A stretch of DNA of 64,000 nucleotides, taken from Cylindrotheca closterium. Taxonomy: Eukaryota > Bacillariophyta > Bacillariophyceae > Bacillariales > Bacillariaceae. Below, in pieces: positions 21,601 through 29,519 of the stretch (the stretch's first letter is position 1; every line of letters begins with the position of its first letter). Below the pieces are notes generated by a model that was given only the letters and a program-made list of their open reading frames with translations, was not told the DNA's origin and did no database searches. The DNA is taken from the NCBI GenBank assembly GCA_933822405.4, contig CAKOGP040001980.1, forward strand, positions 714,784 through 778,783, given 5' to 3'. A program made the translations under genes and the position numbers.

Positions 21601-21972
21601 ATGAGTGCCCGCTTCGCCTACAACAGTTCTTTTGGAACTCGATCCTTGTACGGCAACAAGTTTGCCTGGTATTCTCTTGCCATTGTTTCAATCTTGCAAG
21701 TTGCCATTACCTATACCCCTGGATTGAACAGTGCAATTTTCGGAATGGGTCCAATGAAGGCAGAACAATGGGGAATCACAGCTCTCTTTTCATTCATTGT
21801 CTTTTTAGTAATGGAGATTGAAAAGAGCATCCGCCGCTTTCTGTTGGCTCGTGGAGCCGATGTCGGTGACAGCGAATATGGATTCTTTGACGATGCCGAA
21901 CAAATGCCAAACCAAGACATTTCTCTTCCAAAGGGAGCTTCTCATCTCAACCTCACGACGCTCCACAGCTAA
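18661..21972 (+). CDS. P2-type cation-transporting ATPase
   Basis: Two exons (18661-19007, 19077-21972; 69-bp intron) give 1080 residues. It couples ATP hydrolysis to cation movement across a membrane. Seen in order: cation-ATPase N-terminal domain, TGES actuator loop (near 195), TM4 with IPEGL, the phosphorylated Asp D361 in CSDKTGTLT, an N-domain with a hydrophilic insertion of roughly 100 residues, KGAPDRM for ATP binding, MITGDH and [13 protein letters not shown] hinge motifs, and a C-terminal block of membrane helices. TM6 reads [16 protein letters not shown], lacking the NxxTDG site of calcium SERCA pumps. That pattern resembles the bacterial NMTTA group, so the transported ion (Na, K, H or Ca) cannot be named. 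Third codon positions are markedly C-rich compared with neighbours, which may mean high expression. Confidence 0.9.
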
Positions 21973-22656
21973 GGGAAAATTTTCTTTGAACCAACCATCC
22001 AGTCAATCAGCCAATGCTGCTCAACAATCAATGTATCCATCTCTGTCGAGGAATCAGAGCAGTCCATTTCATGATTTCTGTATCTGACTTGAGTCCCAAC
22101 ATTAAATAGCAATTTTACAATTTAATTCATTGTTTCGAATAATCAATCGTAATAAAAAGTACTCTGAGTCAGTCATTCCTACAGTAGACCGTGTTGCTCA
22201 TCATGTCACGCGTATGATAGGTGATGGATGGGTCGGAAGCTTGCGGTAGGATCTTGGATGGATCTTTCGCCCCTCCGATATCATATTTTATATGACTCAG
22301 TAGACTTCGATTAGATTCTGATTTTCACGACAGAAATCGAAACAGATGACGCGGTTGCTTCCCGCCCGCAAATACAGTGGACAAATGAGAATCGTCGGAT
22401 CAAGGATGAATGTACCGGCAAAACTTACGTGCAGTTGTTGGTTTTTTGGCGGTACAAATGTGGAACATCCCGAACTCCGAAAATGACGTGGTTGTTACCA
22501 AACCGAAGATTGTTACCAAAACCAGAAGCAACACGATTCTCAAGATTCTCGAGAAAATCCGCGAAAGATCTCATTACTCTACAAACCCGCAGAATCAGTT
22601 TCGATTCCATACTCTACTCAACACACAATCACCCACGACCTGAATAGATAAACATC
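21973..22656 (+). other. Intergenic spacer
   Basis: 3' flank of the ATPase and upstream region of the next plus-strand gene. No coding or RNA gene is supported. Confidence 0.5.
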
Positions 22657-23409
22657 ATGAGCAGATCTTCCAACAACTCTACAGTCTCTATCATTGCAGG
22701 CAGTCTCGCCGTCACTGGTGCTGTTGCAGCCGCATCCATGTGGAGCAACTTTCGCCATCATGCGGACCACACTGATCAGAAGGATCCTCTCATTCCTAAA
22801 TTCATTGGAGAAGCATTGACTCCCGCCGACCCAGAAAAGATCAGGCAAGTCATCAATGCTTCCTTTGATTACATCTACCATGATCTACCAGCCCACATTG
22901 TTGGAGATATGCAAATGGTGCGAAAGCGAACACCCAAGGACCGAGACGAGATTGTAAGAGCGGTAAACTCGCTCATCTCAGACCTTACTGGTGGCAATCA
23001 TCACGTCCTAGCAAAGGGCCAAAAGTCCAAAGGACTGGATCAACTCGTGGAAGCCTTTTTCAAATATTTCTACGTGGCCAAGAAGAACAAGGGAGACAGA
23101 TCTGTTTCCACTGAAAATACTGACGATACTTCTGTGTTGTCTTCTTCCTCCTCAAGATCAGTATCCTTGGAGGGCATGGGTGTAGTGGAAGCTACAGAAA
23201 GCAGCAAAACTGCTCCAGTAAATGACACTACTGAGACCATATTATCATCCACAGAGGAAGAACAAGCAGAGAAGACTATCGACTACGCTTGGGACGATGA
23301 AGTATATGTGGAACACGAGGCAGCTGCACCCAAACCAGTCTCTGGAGCAGATGCTGCTGCACTTTTCTTGGCGGGCGCCTTTGTGGCTGCTCAAGCCTTT
23401 GTATGCTGA
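22657..23409 (+). CDS. Unrecognised membrane-anchored acidic protein, paralogue of the gene at 23903-24757
   Basis: Single-exon 250-residue protein. A membrane segment or signal anchor lies at about residues 9-30 (SIIAGSLAVTGAVAAASMW). A middle block (VGDMQMVRKRTPKDR, then FFKYFYVAKKNKGDRSVSTE) aligns with VGDLQVVRKLTAADR and FDYLYVVKEEKSVSSE in the convergent neighbour. An acidic Ser/Thr-rich stretch and a hydrophobic Ala-rich C-terminus (ADAAALFLAGAFVAAQAFVC) follow, so the two ends may both contact membrane. It lacks the GNAT-like domain of its neighbour, which implies loss here or fusion there. I do not recognise the family and give no function. Confidence 0.65.
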   Translation: MSRSSNNSTVSIIAGSLAVTGAVAAASMWSNFRHHADHTDQKDPLIPKFIGEALTPADPEKIRQVINASFDYIYHDLPAHIVGDMQMVRKRTPKDRDEIVRAVNSLISDLTGGNHHVLAKGQKSKGLDQLVEAFFKYFYVAKKNKGDRSVSTENTDDTSVLSSSSSRSVSLEGMGVVEATESSKTAPVNDTTETILSSTEEEQAEKTIDYAWDDEVYVEHEAAAPKPVSGADAAALFLAGAFVAAQAFVC

Positions 23410-23902
23410 GTTGTTATCATCCACTGCATGAGTCATACATTCATTCTTTTCCGCCTTTTGAGTCGGGATGTTCATTCCACTTTTGCGAATGTTGTGTACA
23501 CTAGATATGACTAGATTAGAATTTAGATTATTACATATGTATGACTTGTTGAACAATCACATACTATGCAGCCAGCCTATTATTAACGACATGAGAAGTT
23601 GAATAGGCAGCAAGAGATCGATTGCAAAGGATACCAAAATCTTGTCCCATCCTCTTGACAGGACAGGAGTCGGCTCCTCTATATTTATAGGTTTCATATG
23701 GAGGCAGTATAGAATGAATGAATAAATACTAGAGTAGAATGGATTCGAAGCTAAAAGTTAACTGTCAAGGATGTCTGTCTATGATCTAAATTTGTGTATG
23801 CGCGTGAGAGTAGTATGCAGAGTATGAATACAGGAGTGGGATGCTGGTTGTGTATAGGATCCAATTGGTAGGTAGGAATGTTGGACTGGTCCTTCATAAT
23901 TC
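23410..23902. other. Convergent 3' region between the two paralogues
   Basis: Holds the 3' ends of two convergent genes. AT-rich and rich in short ATG/AAT strings; no gene seen. Confidence 0.5.
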
Positions 23903-24757
23903 TCACTGTGAGATGAGTTCGCTCTTGTTTCGTCGTCGGCTGCTTTTTCTCCGGGAAGGACTGGACGGCATGATTTTCTTGGCATTCAGTCCTTTTCGAT
24001 GCATCATCATGTGCGATACAGGAGTAGTTGCGGTGGCAGTAGATACATTCCAAATGACTGGAGAATCCTTGGCCAAGTGAAAGACTTGTTGCATCATTCG
24101 TGTTCCCAGGCGCTTGCCGGAAGCGGACGGAGCCACGCCCAAGTTCAGGACAAACCATTGGTCATTTGAGCAATCTTTCAAGATGGGACGGCTTGTTCTG
24201 CTCAGTCGATCATCGAATATATCAATGTCGTTGTATCGTTTGGAAGAAAAGAGGTCTCTCCAGGTGTGCAAGGAAAACATTTTTGCAGTCATAATGGCAC
24301 TCAGATTGTAGGCCTTGTAAAGATGCGGCGAGATTGGTGGGATAACGCAGATAGAACCTTGGTAGTTGCCGCCATTGTCAACAGACTTGATGATGTGACC
24401 ATAATTCTCGGCAATGTGGAGGACATATTCCACAAAGGATTCCACAGCTGCGTCCATATCTTCGAGGCTGGCCTCTGTCTCATCTGCGGTATCTTCAGAT
24501 GAAACAGACTTTTCCTCCTTTACTACGTATAGGTAGTCAAACGATGAACTGATGGCTTTCTTGAGTCCTTCCCGGTCGGCCGCTGTCAGCTTTCGAACCA
24601 CTTGAAGGTCGCCCACAGGATCAGCGAGGAGATCGTTGTTGGTCAAATATGGAGCTCGACGACGAAAGATGTTCCACACGGAAGCTGCTGCAACAACTCC
24701 TACGGTAGCGATACTCCCTGCTACTATGGAAGCAGTTGAATGGGATGATTTGGGCAT
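23903..24757 (-). CDS. Membrane-anchored protein with a GNAT-like acetyltransferase domain
   Basis: Single-exon 284-residue protein starting at ATG 24757; the longer open frame to 25012 has no matching part in the paralogue. An N-terminal anchor (SIVAGSIATVGVVAAASVW) is shared with the convergent gene at 22657-23409. The C-terminal half has features of a GNAT fold: NLGVAPSASGKRLGTRMMQQ resembles the acetyl-CoA binding motif A (V..P..RG.GxG/A), although the usual Q/RxxGxG/A reads GKRLGT. The last 30 residues are Ser/Arg/Lys-rich. Substrate and location are unknown. The GNAT assignment is by motif only and could be wrong. Confidence 0.65.
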   Translation of the reverse strand: MPKSSHSTASIVAGSIATVGVVAAASVWNIFRRRAPYLTNNDLLADPVGDLQVVRKLTAADREGLKKAISSSFDYLYVVKEEKSVSSEDTADETEASLEDMDAAVESFVEYVLHIAENYGHIIKSVDNGGNYQGSICVIPPISPHLYKAYNLSAIMTAKMFSLHTWRDLFSSKRYNDIDIFDDRLSRTSRPILKDCSNDQWFVLNLGVAPSASGKRLGTRMMQQVFHLAKDSPVIWNVSTATATTPVSHMMMHRKGLNAKKIMPSSPSRRKSSRRRNKSELISQ

Positions 24758-24960
24758 GATTTTGTTGAAATGAACGGTGCTGCTTCGTTGAAGAGAAGTA
24801 AAAAAGATTCGGATTGTGTGTTTTGTGAGGACAAACGAGAACCATCCGAACGTGGATCTCATATCTGGCGGGAAATTAGACGCCACATAAGTGTAAAATT
24901 TCGGGATGTTCCCTTTACATTTCTTTCCCATTGGTTGGGCTTTACGTTGATCGTTGGATC

Positions 24961-25014
24961 GAAGGCGAAAAATGTCGCACAAAAAACCTCGGTGGTAAGG
25001 ATGTGACGTCACAA
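24961..25014 (+). repeat. Dispersed direct repeat, copy A
   Basis: Shares GAAGGCGAAAAATGTCGC, then CAAAAAA.CTCGGTGG and GACGTCACAAT, with copy B at 27638-27681. Copy A has a 10-bp insertion (TAAGGATGTG) before the GACGTCA part. The two copies lie in the same orientation about 2.7 kb apart and bracket the orphan gene at 25343-26557 and the minisatellite. Confidence 0.75.
25004..25011. promoter_or_regulatory. CRE-type palindrome TGACGTCA
   Basis: A perfect TGACGTCA (the consensus of CREB/ATF-type bZIP factors) inside GTGACGTCAC, about 250 bp upstream of the GNAT-like gene start at 24757. CRE-like elements are known to control CO2- and cAMP-responsive genes in diatoms. The site also lies inside the dispersed repeat, so it may be incidental. 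Confidence 0.4.
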
Positions 25015-25342
25015 TCTGTGAAGACTATACGAGTACTTTTTTCCTATTCTTGTGAAACCAGGGGCGGGAGACTTCCACCACGAACGATTCTTCTCGTGCG
25101 AGGGCTCCGTTATTCTAAAGTTGCTTCGCACAACATTAAAAAGCTTATCATAATATGTCTGTGTACTCGTTATGATAGTCGGCACTATTCCACCATGCAG
25201 CCACAGTTCTGCATGATGGAGAAGTTCACTTGCTATTCCCCTAATACAGATTTCTCTGCGTATACTAAGATTAGGTCATGCGGTACTATTGCTATATATT
25301 CCGCGATTACAAATTTCAGTTGATTCTTACTATGAAGTATAA

Positions 25343-26557
25343 TCAGCACTGAATCGATTCCAAACCACTCCCAGCCCCTGTATGGATGCTATTATCCATA
25401 CCTACCAGAAAGTCAACACCTGCACCCCACATGTAGTCTTCTACCTCACATATGAGGAAGTCACCCAGTATGACACAGAAGTTCGCCCATGTCTTAGTTC
25501 CTGTTCCTGCACCAAAGCTGCCCCCGAATGCTGTACCAATACTGGCTGTGATTGATCCCGTCGCACTAGAGCTTGACTGCAGCACTTCAATTCTGTACCC
25601 TTTCCAGAAATAGATATCTAGTTCCTGCGACGACCAAAATGCATACCCGTCTACTTTTAATTGCACGTAAGCTGTGTCTCCAACACCTGGGTCGCCACAC
25701 GCCCACTCTGTCCTAAGAACTTTTCCGCCTGATGGCCGCTCTTCTCCGAAGCGAATTTTAGCGGCATATGGATCATGGCTGCTACTACACTCGAAGTTAG
25801 GTGTTAGTGACCAGCCCGTACCTCCGTGGAACTTGTAGTTAGGAGGGTTCGTGTATGTACTTGACCCTACCCAGTCCCACTCCACTTGCCATTCTGTTCC
25901 TGTACTCGTAGTAGAGTCTACCAAATAGTTAATCTGACACTCACTCGCTGCCAAATTTCTGCCTCCGCCCGCGTCGTCTCGTGGTACCAGTAACTCAACG
26001 TCAACTTTTTTCCACCCATCTGCGCGCACAATGTACATTGTATCATCAAGGCTACATCGTAGGTTGTTCTTAGTAGCCAGACAGTCTGGCTGTTTTCCAA
26101 TATACTCCTCCGGTAGATATTCGTCTTTAAGAGACACGAATCCATTCAAACGCGGCGCACCTTCTACGAGGTACAAGGACTCTTTTTCATCTACTAATAC
26201 GGGCTTCAGTGGTATATCATCACTCCTCTCATTTAGACTGGTGTTGGATTCCTTAAGTCTCATACTCCGCCTGGCTCCCCTCGCAACCGGTAAGCTAAAG
26301 TATGTTGTGTTGTCGCTACATACACAGATACCATCGCTCGTTCTGCCCCAGCACTCGACCTCACCGTTACACGGTGCGTCCGTCAAGTTAGTGATACGGA
26401 ACATGTATTTTGGCGACGCACCGCTCCGTGGCCGTGTGAACTCTCTTATCATCAATACCATTATCACGACACTCTGAATGCTTATTATAATCACTGAACG
26501 ACTATGTCTTTTGTCTCGACGGACAGGCTCATCATTTTCTGTGTTCATTTTACACAT
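25343..26557 (-). CDS. Orphan type II membrane or secreted protein
   Basis: Single-exon 404-residue protein, not recognised. A basic N-terminus is followed by a hydrophobic segment (SVIIISIQSVVIMVLMI, about residues 21-37), so it is a signal-anchor or uncleaved signal. The lumenal or outer part has many Cys (CNGEVECWGRTSDGICVCS) and several NxT/S sites. The C-terminal half is rich in Gly/Ser/Thr and aromatic residues with beta-strand character (YVQLKVDGYAFWSSQELDIYFW). Codon use leans to T/A third bases more than nearby genes. It stands alone between repeats, so it may be a recent arrival or a lineage-specific gene. No function is proposed. Confidence 0.6.
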   Translation of the reverse strand: MCKMNTENDEPVRRDKRHSRSVIIISIQSVVIMVLMIREFTRPRSGASPKYMFRITNLTDAPCNGEVECWGRTSDGICVCSDNTTYFSLPVARGARRSMRLKESNTSLNERSDDIPLKPVLVDEKESLYLVEGAPRLNGFVSLKDEYLPEEYIGKQPDCLATKNNLRCSLDDTMYIVRADGWKKVDVELLVPRDDAGGGRNLAASECQINYLVDSTTSTGTEWQVEWDWVGSSTYTNPPNYKFHGGTGWSLTPNFECSSSHDPYAAKIRFGEERPSGGKVLRTEWACGDPGVGDTAYVQLKVDGYAFWSSQELDIYFWKGYRIEVLQSSSSATGSITASIGTAFGGSFGAGTGTKTWANFCVILGDFLICEVEDYMWGAGVDFLVGMDNSIHTGAGSGLESIQC

Positions 26558-26828
26558 CTAACTGACTATGTTGACCGTTCTCTACCGTTCTCTACAGAGA
26601 ACTAAGACAGGAGCACTTTATAGCTTCTTATACCTCCTGTTAGTCTAGGTTTTTGCTTGTGAAAAAGATTCTACAAGGTGTTATGATCAGGGACACTACG
26701 ATCAGGGTCTTTCTTTCAATGAATAAGAGAAAGAGTCGAGCTTCGTAAAAGAATCAACAATGTTTTCGAAGTCCCACAACTCTACGGTAGAGTAGGAATC
26801 CCACAAGGACTTGCGGAATCCCACAAAA

Positions 26829-26855
26829 GTACTTGTGGGATCGTCCCACAAGTAC
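26829..26855. repeat. Perfect inverted repeat, 12-bp arms with 3-bp loop
   Basis: Arms GTACTTGTGGGA (26829-26840) and TCCCACAAGTAC (26844-26855) surround TCG. Related half-sites (CCCACAAGT, CTTGTGG, GTGGGAATCC) recur over the next 350 bp. The unit could be a foldback element end or a cruciform-forming spacer. Confidence 0.85.
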
Positions 26856-26977
26856 GTAGGGTACCTTCCCACAGGTACTTTTGGATGTATCGCACCAATT
26901 AAAAGTACCTCTACCGGTAGGAAGTCAAGTGCTTGAAGTTCGTGGGAATCCCAACTACCTATACCGGTACTTGTCTT

Positions 26978-27340
26978 CAAAGTGGCCCGTCTTCTTTTCC
27001 CAGGGGGAAGCTTTGTACGGTACTGTAGGAATCAACCCCCCATTAAAAAATAGCCGCTTGTGACAAGTCAATTTTCCCACAAGTCTCAAAGTGGCCCGTC
27101 TTCTTTTCCGACCAGGGCAGCTTTGTAGGAATCAAGAATCCCCCAGATAAAAAATAGCCGCTTTCTTGTAAAAAGCCGATTTTCCCACAAGTGCTTGTGG
27201 AATTTGAAGAAGTTCGTGGGAATTCCACAACTACTTGTCTGCAAAGTGGCCTGTCTTCTTTTCCCAGCAGGGCACCAGCTTTGTCCCCAGATGAAAAATA
27301 GCCGCTCGTTGTCTGCAAAGTGGCCCGTCTTCTTTTCCCA
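26978..27340 (+). repeat. Degenerate minisatellite, four copies
   Basis: The string CAAAGTGGCCCGTCTTCTTT occurs at about 26978, 27087, 27242 (one base different) and 27316. The first three copies are each followed by AGCTTTGT and then AAAAATAGCCGCT, with spacings of roughly 109, 155 and 74 bp. Variable spacing and partial units suggest an old tandem array that has lost segments. Confidence 0.85.
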
Positions 27341-27637
27341 GGGCAGGTTCTGCTTACTACTGGTACTGGTACTAGTACTGTGTGGGTGTACACGTGAAAA
27401 CTGAGATGTACGGTGGGGTTTCAGGTTTGGTGTTGGGGTGTGTCAGAAATTTTAAGCCGACCTTTTTGTGTCTCTCCGTAATTTCGTCGTTCTATTTCCG
27501 ACTCACTGAGATGATATGAGTGAGTCGACCAGCTCTGATGCTCGACTCAATCGACTAAACATTTCTTCTTAGCTTTTTTAGCCTTTACGCGGCAGATTTA
27601 CGATACTGACTGTACTGTACCTATTGCGCGTCGGCTT

Positions 27638-27681
27638 GAAGGCGAAAAATGTCGCGCAAAAAATCTCGGTGGACGTCACAA
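27638..27681 (+). repeat. Dispersed direct repeat, copy B
   Basis: Same orientation as copy A at 24961-25014, with GAAGGCGAAAAATGTCGC and a directly joined CTCGGTGGACGTCACAAT. Possible remnant end of a mobile element spanning the orphan gene, but no target-site duplication was identified. Confidence 0.7.
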
Positions 27682-27997
27682 TTTGCGGGTTTCCGATTGG
27701 TGTGATTCCAGTGGGGCCTCCCGTTTGGGTCATTATGGCCGAATCTCCAAGTACAGTATGCGATGCCATGATGCTTTTGATCTATGACATTTCAAGTACA
27801 GTACTTTGTCTCAGGGAGGAATTATAATACAATATTGTGTACCGGTACTTTTAGAATTCGTGACTAGGTTTTCCTCCCTTATTTCTACGAGGGAGCCCCT
27901 CCCCTCGTTTGGGTCATTATTCCTGGTACGTACTGTAGTTTTGTAATAAAGTTTTGCACTACAGGACAAGAACACGATCTCCTAGACGAACAAAATC

Positions 27998-29149
27998 ATG
28001 GTATTTCCTTGTATCGAACCCTCCACTGGAGGAGAGCTCTGTTTTATCTCATCTACCCACGGTGACCTCCGAGCCTCTTGCAATCCTTTTGGAAAGGTGA
28101 CCATGCAGCGTGCGTGGAAAGGTTGGGAGGTTTGGAGATTTGTCAGTTCGGCGGATCGAAGTGATGGATCCTTCTTCATTTCCTCGTGGACTCACTCTCA
28201 GTTCTACTTGTCGTCCCATCCGGGAGGAAATGTCTTCAGCTCAAAGGATGAAAAAAACATGGAGCTGTGGAAGGTAGAGAAAGTAGGCAGTGCAAGTGGA
28301 AATGCTGTTCTTCTTCGTTCGCTGAAGCATGGTCGTTTGTTACTATGCCAAGATGGGCACTTGTCCACTGTCGAGGGTTCGTCATGTGGATCACCGGATA
28401 GGTGCCTATGGAATATCGAAACTGCAAATCTGGGAAACTTCTTTCTTCATTGCAACGAGAAGGACAAACAGATTGGATGTCCGAAGAGCGTCGACGAGAC
28501 ACCTCTCTTGACGGAGCATCGGAAAGATTGGGAAGTATGGCGTTTGTACCTTCGATGCGAAAACAAACAACTTTGCCTTGCAGCAGAACCAGGTTCTGAA
28601 ACATGGTCCTTGGTGAATCATGAAGGATTGATTGCAATTGTTTCCTCATCCGGAGGATATTTGGCTTGTTGTTCTGAAGGTCGCTTCTTCATTGCCAACG
28701 AGCTGGGTGATACGCCGCCTTGTACCTCATGGAGGCTTGAGCCTAAAATGCCGAGTACCCTCAGCGGCAAACAAATTGGTGGTCTAGTTGGAGGAGGTAT
28801 TCTGACATTGGGTCTAGGTATTGCCATGCCCTTTGCCATTGTTGGCGCTATCACTGGCATGGGATTCACAACTGGTGGAATTGCTGCAGGCAGTGCAGCC
28901 GCCGGTATGATGTCCGCTGAGGCTATTAGTTTGGGCGGAGCCGTTGCAGCTGGTGGGACAGTGGCGACACTTCAATCTATTGGAGCAGTCGGATTGGGAA
29001 TGGCGGGAACCGCAGCCGCAGTGTCTGGTGGAGCCTTGGTCGGCGCTGGAGTTTCTGCATCGGCGCTTGGTGCTAGCGGCATTATGAACAATGAAGCGTC
29101 TTCTGAGGCTGGTGTTGCTGCTTCCGACAATTTGGTGGATGCAGCATAA
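27998..29149 (+). CDS. Beta-trefoil protein with C-terminal ISG12/IFI6-like hydrophobic domain
   Basis: Single-exon 383-residue protein. Residues 1-250 consist of repeated beta lobes that end in a Trp-containing strand (WEVWRFV, MELWKVE, CLWNIE, WEVWRLY, SWRLEP), the pattern of fascin-like or actin-crosslinking beta-trefoils, probably two in tandem. Residues 258-345 are Gly/Ala-rich and hydrophobic and match the interferon-inducible ISG12 (Ifi-6-16) family pattern: GMGFTTGGIAAGSAAAGMM, AISLGGAVAAGGTVATLQ, SIGAVGLGMAG. In animals ISG12 proteins insert in mitochondrial or ER membranes and act in apoptosis and innate immunity. Here a binding module (lipid, sugar or cytoskeleton) may direct that membrane domain. 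Function in an alga is inference only. No signal peptide is seen. Confidence 0.8.
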   Translation: MVFPCIEPSTGGELCFISSTHGDLRASCNPFGKVTMQRAWKGWEVWRFVSSADRSDGSFFISSWTHSQFYLSSHPGGNVFSSKDEKNMELWKVEKVGSASGNAVLLRSLKHGRLLLCQDGHLSTVEGSSCGSPDRCLWNIETANLGNFFLHCNEKDKQIGCPKSVDETPLLTEHRKDWEVWRLYLRCENKQLCLAAEPGSETWSLVNHEGLIAIVSSSGGYLACCSEGRFFIANELGDTPPCTSWRLEPKMPSTLSGKQIGGLVGGGILTLGLGIAMPFAIVGAITGMGFTTGGIAAGSAAAGMMSAEAISLGGAVAAGGTVATLQSIGAVGLGMAGTAAAVSGGALVGAGVSASALGASGIMNNEASSEAGVAASDNLVDAA

Positions 29150-29519
29150 AATCTTGATGCTCAAGTATTGATGAAATATATCCGAGCTTAGTTACTAAGT
29201 TAGCAGCCAATTATAATGTTTTGATCTTTAGCAGTTCCTGTCCTGCTTTGTCTAAAATGAAAATTCTGAAAATGTAACCATCACGTCTGAGCTTTCTTAG
29301 TCCTTTTCCATGGAGAACTGGAGAACTAGTGCTTGCAAATGTCCTGCCATCGTCAAATTTTATGTGAAAAGGTTGACTTTCATTGACAATAAGGTCCTAG
29401 AAATGTAAGAGACACCATACTGCCGCATTCTGACGACACACATCATATCTTTTGCACAAAATTTCACGATTGACAGCTTCTTGTGAAACCCAGTGGAACC
29501 AACGCAAGCCAAACGAAAA
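29150..29519 (+). other. Intergenic spacer
   Basis: 3' flank of the trefoil/ISG12-like gene and upstream region of the LRR gene. No gene seen. Confidence 0.5.

Larger units (their letters stand above)
26558..27997. other. Gene-poor repeat-rich interval
   Basis: About 1.4 kb without a supportable gene. It contains a 12-bp-arm inverted repeat, a four-copy minisatellite and copy B of the dispersed repeat, each listed separately. The remaining sequence has many GTGGGAATCCCAC-like strings that are self-complementary. Confidence 0.6.

Noticed and set aside
21312..21821. 169-codon plus-strand frame
   Set aside because: It is an out-of-frame shadow of the membrane-helix region of the P-type ATPase.
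24758..25012. N-terminal extension of the GNAT-like gene
   Set aside because: The paralogue at 22657 begins at the position equal to ATG 24757, and the extension overlaps the CRE-bearing repeat region.
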